From Posidonia oceanica (lineage: Eukaryota > Streptophyta > Magnoliopsida > Alismatales > Posidoniaceae): a DNA stretch of 64,000 bases. The notes beneath the pieces are model-generated. The model was not told the origin of the DNA, did no database searches, and was given only the letters and a program-made list of their open reading frames with translations. Both the position numbers and the translations under genes were made by a program. The DNA lies in the NCBI GenBank assembly GCA_037176725.1, contig JAZBRS010000011.1, positions 434,001 to 498,000 on the forward strand, written 5' to 3'. Below, one piece after another: positions 1 through 10,790 of this stretch; position 1 is the first letter of the stretch; every line of letters starts with the position of its first letter.

Positions 1-817
1 GAAAAACCATGAGATCATCCGCGAAGATAATATGAGAGACAGAGATCTCTCCACATGAGAAGGGGTCGAGTTCATTGTTGCATTCAGCCTTCTTAAACAT
101 GAAGGAGAGGACCTGCATTACTTGCACAAAGAGGTAGGGGGACATAGGGTCTCCTTGCCGCAGTCCATTCGCAAAGGAGAAGGAAAAGGAGCGAGTCCCG
201 TTGATCAACAACACGAAGGAGGGATTCATACATCTCTGAATCCAAAGAACCTATCGGGGATCAAAACCAAAGTTGCTCATCACAACACAGATGAACTTTC
301 TATTAATTGAATCGAAGGCCTTGCGCAAATCCAACTTAATGCACATCCTAGGCTGGCCTTGGTCTGAGTGAAGCTTGTGATAGAGCTCGTGGGCAAGCAA
401 AATCGAGTCACTGATACGCCGGCCCTGGATAAATGCCGTCTGGTTCAGATCTATCAGACGAGGGAGAAGAGGTTTAAGCCGGTTAGCCAGCAGCTTGGAG
501 AGGATGCGGTAGATCACATTGCACAGGGAGATAGGACGGTATTCATTCGACGTGGCAGGCACTGTCTTCATGGGTACAAGGCAGATTAGAGTATGATTCA
601 CCTGACCAAGAAGCTTGTTGGATCAAAGGAAGTTGCTAATAGCCTCGAGAAGATCCTCAGCGATGATACTCCATGCAGATTTGTAGAACGCGCCATTGAA
701 TCCATCAATGCCCGGAGCTCAATTGGGGTTCAGATGCTGAATGACCAGGTTGAGTTCCATCTGAGAAGCGAGGGAGCATAGTGCAGAGTTGTCAGCATCG
801 GAGACCGAAGCCATAAT
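1..817 (-). pseudogene. LINE (L1-type) reverse transcriptase fragment, copy A
   Basis: Part of the ORF2 reverse transcriptase of a plant non-LTR retrotransposon. Reading leftwards, the frame runs from a linker near 790 (NPN-stop-APGIDGFNG) through motifs YRPISLCNV, LANRLKPLLP, GRRISDSILLAHE and KLDLRKAFDS. It reaches the catalytic FADDLMVF box at the window edge (about 1-50). The endonuclease domain is absent, and the 3' half lies outside the window. There are at least two in-frame stops between 600 and 790, so it is dead. It is close in sequence to copy B immediately to the right, which reads in the opposite direction; the two meet 5' to 5' at about 818. Family assignment is firm from the motif order; the exact right boundary is an estimate. 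Confidence 0.9.
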
Positions 818-2612
818 AAGGTGCTCAAGGAATACGAAGCTGCCCTGGGTTTTGGTTTGCTCCAAGTGGAAGCTAACTATCAGCGGCAGCTCACTGATCT
901 CTACTGGCAGGAAGAATCAAAGGCCAAACAACAGTCAAGAATCCAATGGCTCCGGGAAGGTGATGCTAACACGGCTTTCTTCCACGCTTCCATGCGGGAG
1001 AGGAAAGCACGCAAAACCATTCGAAATATTGAGGAGACTGATAATTGTATTACCGACCATCAGAGCATTGTCCAACTCTTTCTCACTTGCTATAGCCAGC
1101 TTTTCAATCAGCAGGTAAACACCCAGCAACTCATTCTTGATCTGTAATTCGCTTCCATCTCTGGGGAGGAGAGCCTGCAGTTCTGCGCCCTGGTATCCAT
1201 GGATGAACTTCAAACGCTGGTTAGAAGCCTTAACCCCAACCGTGCTCCTAGTTTGGATGGGTTCAATGGATCTTATTACCGCACAACTTGGTCTAACATT
1301 GCCATTGATCTTCTGGATGTTGTGAACAATTTCCTGAGATCGGGAAGGCTACTGACCCAAGTGAATCACACGCTCCTTTGCCTTGTGCCGAAGAAGCCTA
1401 TTCCAGCCACTGTCAATGACTATCGACCCATTGCTCTATGCAATGTGCTGTATCGAATTATATCCAAAACATTGGCCAACAGGCTCAAGCCTCTATTACC
1501 CAAGCTTATAGACTTCAACCAGAGTGCATTTATAAATGGTAGAAGGATCTCTGATTCTATCCTCCTCGCTCATGAGCTTTGCTGGAATCTCCACACTGGC
1601 CAGGGCCGAGCTCGGATGTGCTTGAAGCTAGATCTCTGGAAAGCATTTGACTCTCTGAACAGACAATTTCTTTGCAATGCTCTCCGCTGCTTCGGATTTC
1701 ATGATAAATGGGTGGGGTGGATCAGTGAATGTATGAACCCCACCTTCTCCCTACTGATCAATGGCAAGTGCTCTGCTTCCTTCCACTCTTCCAATGGGGT
1801 GCGGCAGGGAGACCCTAAATCGCCCTACCTCTTCGTAATTGCTATGCAAGTCCTCTCTGGCCTTCTCCGCAGAGTTGAGTCTAAGCATGATTTGGACCCC
1901 CTCACCTGCGACACACTCTCGATCTCTGACATTATCTTTGCGGATGACCTTATGATCTTCTTGAATGCTGACAAGAAGAATGCCCATAACTTGAAGCTGG
2001 TGCTTGATGAATTCACAGCACTATCCAGCCTCACTATCAATTTCCATAAGAGCGCTATATTCTTTGGGGGGGGCTGTGATGCATTGGAATTGGATTGCCT
2101 CTCATTTGGGTCTGCCTCAAGGGCAACTACCAGTAAGGCACCTAGGAGTCTCCCTCCTTTCCAAGCGACTCTCCGCAACTTCGTGCTCCCCTCTGCTACA
2201 AGCTATCAAGACTCGACTGCAATCATGGAAGCAAACTCCTGTCCTACGTTGGGAGAGTCGAGCTCATCAAATCCGTCCTTTCATCCATGCACCTCTACTG
2301 GACATCGGTCTTCATCCTCCCAGCCAGTGTCCTGCAAGCCATTGATCGCTTGATGCTCTGTTTTCTCTGGTTTGGTCATGGCCCGAGGAAATGCATCTTC
2401 AAATCGTGGAATGACGTCTGCCGACCGAAGGAGAAGGGAGGTCTTGGTATCAGGCATGCCACTGATTGCAATCACGCTGGTATCCTCCGGCTACTTTGGG
2501 AGGTTGAGACGAACAAGGAAGCACTCTGGGTGAAATGGCTCAGGGGCAAGTACCTGAGGGGCAGCTCCATTTGGTGTGCCTGGCCTCCAAATGGTCATCC
2601 ATTTGGGAGCTC
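818..2612 (+). pseudogene. LINE (L1-type) reverse transcriptase fragment, copy B
   Basis: Second LINE ORF2 remnant. It begins in the linker between endonuclease and RT (LKEYEAALGFGLLQVEANYQ and IQWLREGDANTAFFH). It passes an in-frame TAA at 1145, then shows RT motifs APSLDGFNG, DYRPIALCNVLYRI, GRRISDSILLAHEL, KLDLWKAFDSL, GVRQGDPKSPYLF and FADDLMIFLNA (about 1199-2060). Two frameshifts follow, near 2062-2095 (a run of seven or more G) and near 2235. After these the C-terminal part (SYVGRVELIKSVL, PKEKGGLGIRH, ALWVKWLRGKYLRGSSIW) is read in other frames. The endonuclease and 3' end are missing. At about 2612 it is cut abruptly and fused to a Sirevirus RT fragment in the other orientation. Confidence 0.92.
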
Positions 2613-4990
2613 ATCTTTTGATCTACATCAATTCCATTTTCATCTTTATCAAGTTTTGTATTTGTGCTCATTGAAGTTTTTGCCTCCTTTGAGTTTTCCA
2701 TTCCAAATCTTTTTAGTAATTCCTTTACATATTTTTCTTGGATAATGAAGATTCCATCTTTCATTTGTTTAACTTGAAATCCAAGAAAATAGTTTAATTC
2801 CCCCATCATACTCATTTCAAATTCTTCTTTCATGATGTTGGAAAATTCCTCACATAATTTCTCATTTGTTGATCCAAATATGATATCATCAACATAGATG
2901 TGAATCAATAAAATATCTTTATCATCCTTTTTGATAAATAGGGTTGTATCAGCAACTCCAATAATAAACCCTTTTCAATTAAAAAAATTTTCAATCTATC
3001 ATACCAAGTTCTAGGAGCTTGTTTTAATCCATAAAGTGCTATGTTTATTTGAATACATGATCTGTATAAAGTTCATTTTCAAATCTAGGGGGTTGTTTTA
3101 CATATTCTTCTTCCTCAATTATCCCTTTTAAGAAGGCAGTCTTAACATCCATTTGATAGAGTTTGAAACCCATGCTACTAGCATAAGCTAATAACATCCT
3201 TATGGATTCTAGTCTGACTACGGGGGCATATGTTTCAACAAAATCAATTCATTCTTCTTGATTATACCCTTGTGCCACTAACCTAGCCTTGTTTCTAATT
3301 ACCTTTCCTGATTCATTTAATTTGTTTCTATAAATCCATTTTGTTCCAATTATAGTATGATCTTTGGATTTTGGGACTAATTCCCATACATTATTTCTTT
3401 CGAATTGGTTAATTCATCATTCATAGCAACCATCCAATATTCATCATTACAAGCTTCATTCACATTTCTTGGCTGAATAGAATAAATGAAAGCATATGTA
3501 GCACATTAGTGATCCAATTTAAATCTACTCAATATTTCATAGGAAATTTCTCCAATAATTTGTTCCTTAGGATGATCTTGAACGAATTGCCAATCAGATG
3601 ATTTATTTTCAGGTTCTTCTGTGTTATTTATGTTTTCATTATTTTCAATATTAATGGTTTGATTTACTTGGATATTCTTCATTTTCAGTATTTACAGTTT
3701 TAATAACATTTTCATCAAAATTCACATGCATAGATTCTTCAATAGTTAATGTTCTTTTATTATAAATTCTATATGCTTTGCTTCTAGAAGAATATCCAAG
3801 AAATATTCCTTCATTAGATAGTTAATGTTCTTTTATCAAACTTATCCAAATTGTCCTTGATGTTTAAAATAAAGCATTTACAACCAAAAACTTTGAAATA
3901 AGAAATACGTGGAAGTTTGCAAGACCAAAGTTCAAAAGGAGTTTTATTCAGAATAGGTCTAAGTAAAACTCTATTTAATATATAGCATGTTGTATTGACA
4001 GCTTCGGCCCAGAAATACTTAGGTAAATTATTTTCACATAACATAGTTCTAGACATTTCTTGCAATGTTCTATTTTTCCTTTCAACAACTCCATTTTGTT
4101 GTGGAGTCATTGGAAAGGAAAAATTATGTTCAAAACCATTCTCTTCACATAAACTTTCAAAAATATCATTTTCAAATTCTCCTCCATGATCACTTCTAAT
4201 TTTAATGATATTCAATCCTTTCTCATTTTGAACCTTTTTACAAAATTTCTGAAATTCAAAAAATACATCGTTTTTATTTGCTAAAAATAAAGGCCCTGTA
4301 AATTTTGAAAAATCATCAATTAAAACAAAGGCATATCTTTTACCTCATAAACTCATGGTTCTACTTGAACCAAATAAATCAATATAAATCAATTCCAACG
4401 GTTTGGTAGTAGAAATCATTTCTTTTGATTTAAAAGACGATTTAATTTGTTTTCCAAATTGGCATGCATCACATAATCTATCCTTTTTGAAATCAATTTT
4501 TGGCAAATCATTTATAAAATCACTTTTGGACAATTTAGATAGTTGGCCCATATTGACATGACCAAGTCTTCTATGCCATAGCCAAGAATCATCATTTGTA
4601 TAAGCAATACAAGATATAATTTTATTTGCTTTATAGGATACTTTTATCTTATACACATTATGCTTCCTATTTCCAGTAAATATTATTTTATTTGTTATTG
4701 AATCAAAGATTGTGCATTCTTTCTTATCAAACAAAACTTTATAACCTATATCACACAATTGACTAATGCTAATAAATTATGCTTTAACCCATCTACCAAC
4801 AATACATTTTCAATGGAAGGGTTGTTAGGATTACCTACATTTCCAATCTCGACAATTTTCCCATTAGCATATCTCCAAATGTGACTGTTCTATCGTCTTT
4901 AGACTTTAGTATGCTCAGGAAACTATGATCTCCGGTCATGTGACGAGAGCAGCCACTATCCAAGATCCATTTTGAATTCATCATTTTCCT
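2613..4990 (-). pseudogene. Sirevirus pol remnant: protease, integrase, reverse transcriptase
   Basis: Encodes, in order on the minus strand, an aspartic protease end (WILDSGCSRHMTGD, about 4920-4990) and the pre-integrase zinc region (WLWHRRLGHVN with LCDACQFGKQ, 4345-4758). The integrase core follows (IRSDHGGEFEN, then TPQQNGVVERKNRTLQEM with the catalytic D and E, 3814-4330), then RT (DVKTAFLKG near 3140, catalytic YVDDIIFGS near 2890, LNYFLGFQVKQ). Multiple stops and frameshifts separate these blocks, for example the stop near 4345 and the broken segment 3000-3450. A 19-bp repeat interrupts the integrase tail at 3818. RNase H is missing. It cannot make a working polyprotein. Confidence 0.88.
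3742..3836. repeat. 19-bp direct repeat inside the Sirevirus integrase tail
   Basis: The same 19 bases (atagttaatgttcttttat) occur at 3742-3760 and 3818-3836. The first copy is in place, encoding RTLTIEES after YNK. The second interrupts the DKFD...NEGIFLGYS block and brings a stop. This looks like a local template-switch error. Confidence 0.7.
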
Positions 4991-5019
4991 ACATTAGATG
5001 AAAGTAAAGTCTTAGGCAC

Positions 5020-6575
5020 TCATATTTGAGTGGGATGAGTTTTATGGATTATCTTGCCATAATTGTCCCTTTGAACCCACTTGGATGGAGTTTGTTTCTT
5101 AACAATAAATATATATTTTTCATTTGTGGTTTCCCTTATGAATCCATTCTCATATGGTGTGTTTTGAAAAGGGGAAAAACCTATACCTCGTTTATTCAAT
5201 GAAGCTCTTTGATTTGATAGCAACAAATATAGATTTTGTCTTCCCTTTGTAAATTTTACAACAGTATTTAGTAGATCATTGCCTTTATCTTTTAGACTTT
5301 TGATGTCTTTTTCTAAATTATTAATTTTATATTTCATATGTCCTAGACTCATATTTAATTCTGTGTTTTTGATGTGAAGTTCTTCATTGTTACATAGTAG
5401 GTTTTCTCCTTCACTTACAAGTGCATTATTTTCTTTGGTTAGTTTTTCATTCTGTTGATTTAAATTTTTAGAGGTTAATTTTAAATGTTTGTATTTTTCA
5501 TATAGTTCATTGAAAGCATCTAACAACTCTTCCATATCTTCACTTTGGGATAGAGAGACATCTTCTTGTGCCATGAAGCACATATTTGCTCTTTCATTGT
5601 CGGAAGATGATTTTTTATCAGAGGAAGAATCACTTTCATCCCAAGTGGCTTGAAGAGCCTTCTTTTTAGGCTTTTTAGATTTTTTTCTAAAAAATTTCAT
5701 TTTAGTAGAGGGCAAACTCTTTTGAGATGTCTTGGTTTGTTACATTTGAAGCATAAGGGTGCTTCATCTTGATCTTTTGATTTCTCAGGAAATCTTCCTT
5801 TCTTTTGAAATTTTCTGTTTTTGATAAATATTCTAAATTTTCTTGTAAGGAGAGCAATCTCCTAATCATTATCATTTTCTGACTCTTCTGAGCCAGTAGT
5901 TGTTTTTAGTGCAATAATTTTCTTACTTGTTTGTTTTTCATTTTCCTTTTCTTGCATTTGCACTTCATATGATGTTAGATTCCCAATTAAAATTTCTAGT
6001 GAGTAACTTGAGAGATCCTTTGCTTCCTCTATAGCAGTGGTTTTCTTCTCCCATTCAGGAGTTAAGGATCTCAGGATTTTTCTCACCAAATCACTTTGGG
6101 AATTGTCTTTCCCAAGAGCTTGTAGAGAGTTTGTTATATCACAAAATCTTGCGAACATCTCTCCAATTGGCTCATTTGGTTTCATTTTGAATAACTCATA
6201 TTTGTGAACAAGCATGTTTATTTTTGTTTCCTTGACTTAATTTGTATCTTCATGAGTTACTTCTAGATTGTGCCATGCCTTATTGGTAGTATTACAATTT
6301 GATATTTTATTGAACTGTTCTTGATTTACAATACAAAATAAGATATTCAGACCTTTTGCATCTAATTGTGCTAATCTTTTATCTACTTCACTCCATTCTT
6401 GATATGATCTTTCATTTGGAGTAAAACCATTTATTACTATATCCTATAATTCAAAGTTAATAGATTTTAAATATATTACCATTCAACATTTCCAATAACT
6501 ATAGTTATTGCCATTAAAAAATGGTGGCCTATTAATACTTTGTCCCTCAACAAAATTATTACTAGATGAAGCCAT
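5020..6575 (-). pseudogene. Sirevirus gag remnant with coiled-coil tail
   Basis: Starts at the minus-strand ATG at 6575 (MASSSNNFVEGQSINRPPFF, then NYSYWK), the usual beginning of Sirevirus/copia gag. It has two stops in the first 60 codons and one before KETKINML. The capsid core is open at 5862-6215 (YELFKMKPNEPIGEMFARF, LTPEWEKKTTAIEEA). A CCHC zinc knuckle follows near 5715-5765 (CFKCNKPRHLKRVC, where the usual Gly before His is Arg). The 5020-5715 frame encodes a Ser/Asp-rich stretch and a long heptad-rich coiled coil (NELYEKYKHLKL to IKSLKDKGNDLL). Particle-forming role by family; dead here. Confidence 0.85.
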
Positions 6576-6620
6576 TTTTAGTCTAAATAGATTGTTAAAT
6601 CATTTTCTATAGACAACCAA

Positions 6621-6632
6621 GCTCTGATACCA
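6621..6632 (-). promoter_or_regulatory. Primer-binding site, initiator methionine tRNA type
   Basis: The minus strand reads TGGTATCAGAGC two bases after the LTR end. This is the standard plant copia primer site, complementary to the 3' end of the initiator tRNA-Met. It fixes the 3' end of the 5' LTR at 6635. Confidence 0.93.
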
Positions 6633-6634
6633 AT

Positions 6635-7865
6635 TGTTAGGATCGAGAGGTTACTCTAGAGAGGGGTGAAGAGAGTATTTTAATTTTCTTTGTCTCGTAA
6701 ATTGATTTACTTAAATATTCTTAGAAGAATTCAATTAAATATCAAATTAAATTGTATTCTACTTAAAACATACAAAGAAGAGGGAGAGAGATAATGAGAT
6801 TGACACAAATGATATATAGTGGTTCAGCCAACCTTGGCCTAGTCCACTCCCAGATCCCCTCTGGAGTTCCCTTAACCTCAATTCAAAGTAAAACACTTAC
6901 TTGACGAAGATTATCGTCGCCTCCGTAATTCCCGTGGAATCCTTATCTCAAACTTGGAGAAGCTTACACCCTTATTTACAAAGCAATTACAACAACACTT
7001 CCTTTTTGATCTCCCAGAATTTTGACGAAAGTTGGCAATTTGACTATTTCTTGCTAGACTTGGGAGAACTCTCAATATAGGTGGGAATTTAGCTCAAATA
7101 TGAAGGGTATGATGATATGTATATGTAACTTCTCTTTGGGGGTTCATTGGGGGTCCTATTTATAGATAAAGTAAGGCCCAAGGTTGTGTCTAACGGATAG
7201 AACAACGTTCACAAATGGCAAGTAAATTCGGTATGCCGAAATCATTCGATCGACCGAAATTCTACAATGTTCGACTAATTCATCAGACCAAAATATTTTG
7301 GTATTCCAAAAATAATCTCTGTTGTAAATCTCAGATCGTGATTTTCGGTATGCCGGTGTTTATCCGGTGTGCCATTCTGGTATACTGCTGATTTCGATAT
7401 GCCGATTGAAATCAGCATGCCGATTTTGCCCTATCGTTCATATTTTAATAACTTCCCTAGTTCGGTATACTAGACAGATTTGTTATGTCGAACTTGACCA
7501 AACTTCTCTACTCAGGGTTTCTAATTGTTTTCCTTTGGTTTTTGGATAAGGACATTTTCCTAGATGTTCTAGGGATGTTTTGAGAGATCATTACATACAT
7601 CCTAGGAGTACATCAAGAAAAGAAAAATACATAAGATATTTTTACAACATGAATAATATAATCTTTGGAATCTTCTTGTCTTCATGTATTCTTATTGCAG
7701 AGTTTTCCTTTGAACTCTTAGCTTTACTTGAGTTTCTTCACATGTCAATTTTCTTCAGATATTCTACCTATCTTAAAAACAGACTGAAGAATATATTTCT
7801 CAAGTAATATCATTAGTCTCATTTGTTATCATCAAAATTAAATATAGCATTGTTTATTTTCAACA
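6635..7865 (-). repeat. Sirevirus LTR shared by two tandem copies (1231 bp)
   Basis: On the minus strand it begins TGTTGAAAATAAAC (7865) and ends GATCCTAACA (6635), that is TG...CA. To its left is a primer-binding site, as expected of a 5' LTR. To its right is a polypurine tract, as expected of a 3' LTR. The LTR therefore sits between two internal regions. It contains a cluster of CpG-containing palindromes at 7225-7480. Confidence 0.85.
7225..7480 (-). repeat. Palindrome cluster in the Sirevirus LTR
   Basis: Repeated short inverted repeats built on TTCGGTATGCCGAA-like words (7228-7241). They include tcgatcga, several ggtatgccg/ggtgtgcc variants, and one hairpin with perfect 9-bp arms (GCTGATTTC at 7387-7395 and GAAATCAGC at 7408-7416). 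Palindrome clusters of this sort are known in maize Sirevirus LTRs. Confidence 0.75.
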
Positions 7866-8190
7866 ATCTCCCTCTTTTTGATGATGATAAAACTATACTT
7901 TAAAATATCCAATTTTTTTTATTTTCTCCCCCTATCAGTAAGCATAATAAAATTTGAGAATTTGATAAAACTGATAATGTAATAATTTCAAATTTTATTG
8001 TCGCTCCCCCTTCCTATAAGCCTAGTTAAAAATATATTTTCATTGTATTTTTCTTCCCCTTTTTGTCATAATATAAAAAGTTTAATTAAGCAGAATATAT
8101 ATTTAAAATCGTTAAGCATATTTCTACCCCTATAGTTTTCCTATAGAGTATATCAGAGCTTTTATATTTTATCACTTATCCCCATTCATG
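7866..8190 (-). promoter_or_regulatory. Multiple polypurine tracts of a Sirevirus
   Basis: On the minus strand there is a purine tract directly at the LTR (CAAAAAGAGGGAGATTG). Further G-rich purine runs lie upstream at about 7925-7935, 8004-8014, 8052-8062, 8125-8131 and 8178-8184 (seen as c-runs on the plus strand). Repeated polypurine tracts before the 3' LTR are a published hallmark of Sireviruses. They prime plus-strand DNA synthesis. Confidence 0.75.
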
Positions 8191-8783
8191 CATAATATAT
8201 CTCATTTGCTCATGTTTCATATCAGTTCATATATGAGAAATTCATGCATTGTTCATAATCCCAAAAAAAATAATCCATTTTGCATAACACAGCACAATTC
8301 CATGAAAATCCATAAGAGTATTGATTAATCCAAAGATGCCATGTCATTTTTATTTATATATATGATTTCATATACAATATCATTTGTATATCATATGTAA
8401 TCTAAATATAATGACATGCCAACTATATCCATTCATCAACCTAGGATAAGCATAAGCAATGATTATTCATCAACTAAATGCATAGATATAAGCAATGGAT
8501 ATAAGCATTTTTCATAATTAATAGTCAATAATCCATATGCCATAATCCATAGAATTCCATACATTATATAGTCCATATATCATAGCCTTATCCAAATATT
8601 CATATATAACTCATGAATTCCACATTTAATCACATATATTAGCAAACTATTCCATATCACATTCCATAAGTAATAAAAAATAAGATAAAATTGGATATCA
8701 TATTCCATAAGTGATCCAAAATTGAATACATTGTCAGAAACAGTGACACATTATTACAGACCATATAAAGATCAAATCACTGA

Positions 8784-9206
8784 CTAGGAGGAGGTCGTTG
8801 TCCTTGGAGATATTTTAGAATTTCCGAGTGTTGCATCCAATTTTCTCTCATGAGATGTGAAAGAAACAAAATCATTGGCAAATTTATTCAGCCAATCACA
8901 TACTGCCGCATAATGTTCCTCCTGTCGAAGCTTGATATTGGTGATTTCTTCCCTTAAACCTTCAATATGTTCCTTGGTGGCTTTATTGTCATCTTCTTCT
9001 TCAGAGCTTTCCTCAACTTTAGCCATTCGTGCACTTGATGAAGAAGGTTGCGTACTTTTGAGAGACTTGTATCGCTTCAATGCATGCTCCATTTTTTCTA
9101 TAGCGACATGATCGATAGGTTTGGTTCTAATAGGAAGTGACGGCTCATTTGCTAATGGGACATCGTAATGGATAAAGAGAAATGTAAGAAGGGGTCTATA
9201 AAACAA
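8784..9206 (-). pseudogene. Sirevirus 3' ORF of unknown function (140 aa)
   Basis: Open reading frame of 140 codons. It begins MFYRPLLTFLFIHYDVPLANE, has an acidic serine-rich middle (SSSSARMAKVEESSEEEDDNK) and a helical stretch (EHIEGLREEITNIKLRQEEHY) that could form a coiled coil. It lies between pol (lost) and the polypurine tracts, where some Sireviruses carry an extra env-like ORF. The first residues look like the tail of a longer protein cut at 9227. I do not recognise a domain and see no clear membrane anchor. Assignment is by position only. Confidence 0.5.
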
Positions 9207-9227
9207 CTTGGTCTTGACATGTGTCTG

Positions 9228-9249
9228 TAACGACCCTAATGTCGTTACC
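9228..9249. repeat. Terminal inverted repeat at the end of LTR G
   Basis: GTAACGAC (9228-9235), 6-bp loop, GTCGTTAC (9242-9249): eight perfect pairs at the very tip of the LTR. Confidence 0.8.
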
Positions 9250-10735
9250 TCTCAACCTAGCTACCATTTTTTTTTATATATATCTTATTAGCATTCATGA
9301 ACTACAGAACTAAATTCTCACAATTACTACAAAGCAAAAATAAATAACTTAAATAGCTCACTTACCCAGAACCCTTGATGTGTGGCAGTGTGACTCCTTT
9401 CCTATATGCACTAGCAACTCCAACTCCTATCCTGCACCTGCCAAAGACAGAAACAAAGCACACGTGAGCGACCGCTCAATAGATCACCCAGCACACACCC
9501 CAGCTCGATAAACAGGCGTAACCACGCCACAAGCAAACAAACACAGGCATTTCTCTTGGATGCCATAGCAGGGCATACATCACTGCCAAAACAAAGCAAA
9601 CCACTAAAAACATGCCTTTAAAATCATCTTTTCTCTTTTCATTTCAAAACCATATGCATGCTCTTTTCAAAAAAATTATGCACACTTGAAATGGCCATAG
9701 TAGCCAAATGAAGCCCCAAAACACACAGTTTGAATACCCTTAGTAGCATTCAGAACACACACAACAACACAACAAACACTAAAACACAAAGCCAGCGCTG
9801 AGACACTGCTCAGCCAAACCAATACGCCTCACTAGCGCAAGATCTACGCCCCACAGGCGCGGCCACAAGCAAACAAACACAACACACACAAACAGAAGGT
9901 CTTCACTCAGGCCCAAGCGACGACACCTAGCCACAAGTAGTCCACCGAGGCGCTACCACGGTGTCCCTGCACTGCTACGGTCGGCCACCCTGTGGAGGAG
10001 CGAACCGTCCCGGCCAACAAGCCTCGCAAAGCCAACCACACACTGGAAGACTAGTCCTGTCTCTCAGCAGGACACCATAGGGTACGTCTCAGCGCCTTGA
10101 CTCAGTGCTCCAAACCCCTGGGGCTCCTCACCTGCATGCTTAGTCCACACCAAGTAGTCTCGGTACCCGTACTAACTAGGGTATCACGTCCAGCTACTCA
10201 GAGGTCTCATAACCCCTGTGTCCGCTGTCACGATACACTATGTACAGTCAGTACCTTAGGTCCTCAGCACCCAGAACGGAGTGTCATACCTCCAAGTCCA
10301 GTCGGTACCACCAATTTGCAGACCTCAGCCTCGGCCTCGTGAACGACAATCAAGGAGTATCATACCATCAAGCTCTGACGAACACTTACTTCAGCCTCTA
10401 GGTCAGGACCTCAACCTAGGCAATGCGCTCGACCAACCAGGAATGTCGTCACATCCCCTGATCCCGTCGACACACCCCTCTAGTATCTTGGTCCACCACA
10501 CACAGAAAACACCGAAAAGCTTTTTAAAAAACCTTTGCTAAACCCATGCATTTTCTTTTCAAAACTCTTTTCGAAAACCATTTCGAAATCCTTAAAAGAC
10601 AACTCAAAATGCCCCAAAAATGCAGCACCAAGTACAACACAAAACCATGAGCCGAAAGCACAGCTCAAAACACAGCCTCGACAGCTCCACTATCGAGCCC
10701 AGAATCACATATCAACACACAACAAACAGAGAAAC

Positions 10736-10762
10736 AATGGCACCTGCTGGGCAGGTGCCATT
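10736..10762. repeat. Perfect 12-bp-arm hairpin
   Basis: AATGGCACCTGC (10736-10747), loop TGG, GCAGGTGCCATT (10751-10762). It lies near the inner limit of LTR G and could be a transcript hairpin. It resembles the palindromes in the other LTRs of this window. Confidence 0.85.
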
Positions 10763-10790
10763 TGTAGCCAAGACTTGAATACAAGATTTG

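Larger units (their letters stand above)
2613..7865 (-). mobile_element. Ty1/copia Sirevirus, 3'-truncated, minus strand
   Basis: Reading leftwards: 5' LTR (7865-6635), initiator-Met primer site (6632-6621), gag with a long coiled-coil tail, protease, integrase and reverse transcriptase in the Ty1/copia order (integrase before RT). The element stops inside RT, after KLDKDENGIDVDQKM, at about 2613. The rest of RT, RNase H and the 3' LTR are missing on this side. Sirevirus affiliation rests on the long gag C-terminal region, the RT sequence and the repeated polypurine tracts next to the shared LTR. The breakpoint with the LINE at about 2612 looks like a deletion joint, since both partners are cut mid-domain. 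Confidence 0.88.
7866..9226 (-). mobile_element. 3' end of a second Sirevirus copy, upstream of the shared LTR
   Basis: AT-rich DNA on the right of the shared LTR. It holds an ORF (8784-9206), an AT-rich spacer (8200-8780) and a run of polypurine tracts up to the LTR, which is the normal 3' end of a Sirevirus read on the minus strand. It is cut at 9227 by a Tekay/Del-like LTR. No pol is left. Confidence 0.72.
9227..10790 (-). repeat. Tekay/Del-like LTR fragment (G)
   Basis: The left end reads tgtaacgaccctaatgtcg, so the minus strand ends GGGTCGTTACA. This matches the end type of the solo LTR S (GGGTCATTACA) and of chromovirus Del/Tekay LTRs. The element end is set inside the Sirevirus at 9226/9227, but the other end is not found and the right limit is approximate. 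No coding capacity. The ORFs in it are short and of low quality. Confidence 0.6.
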
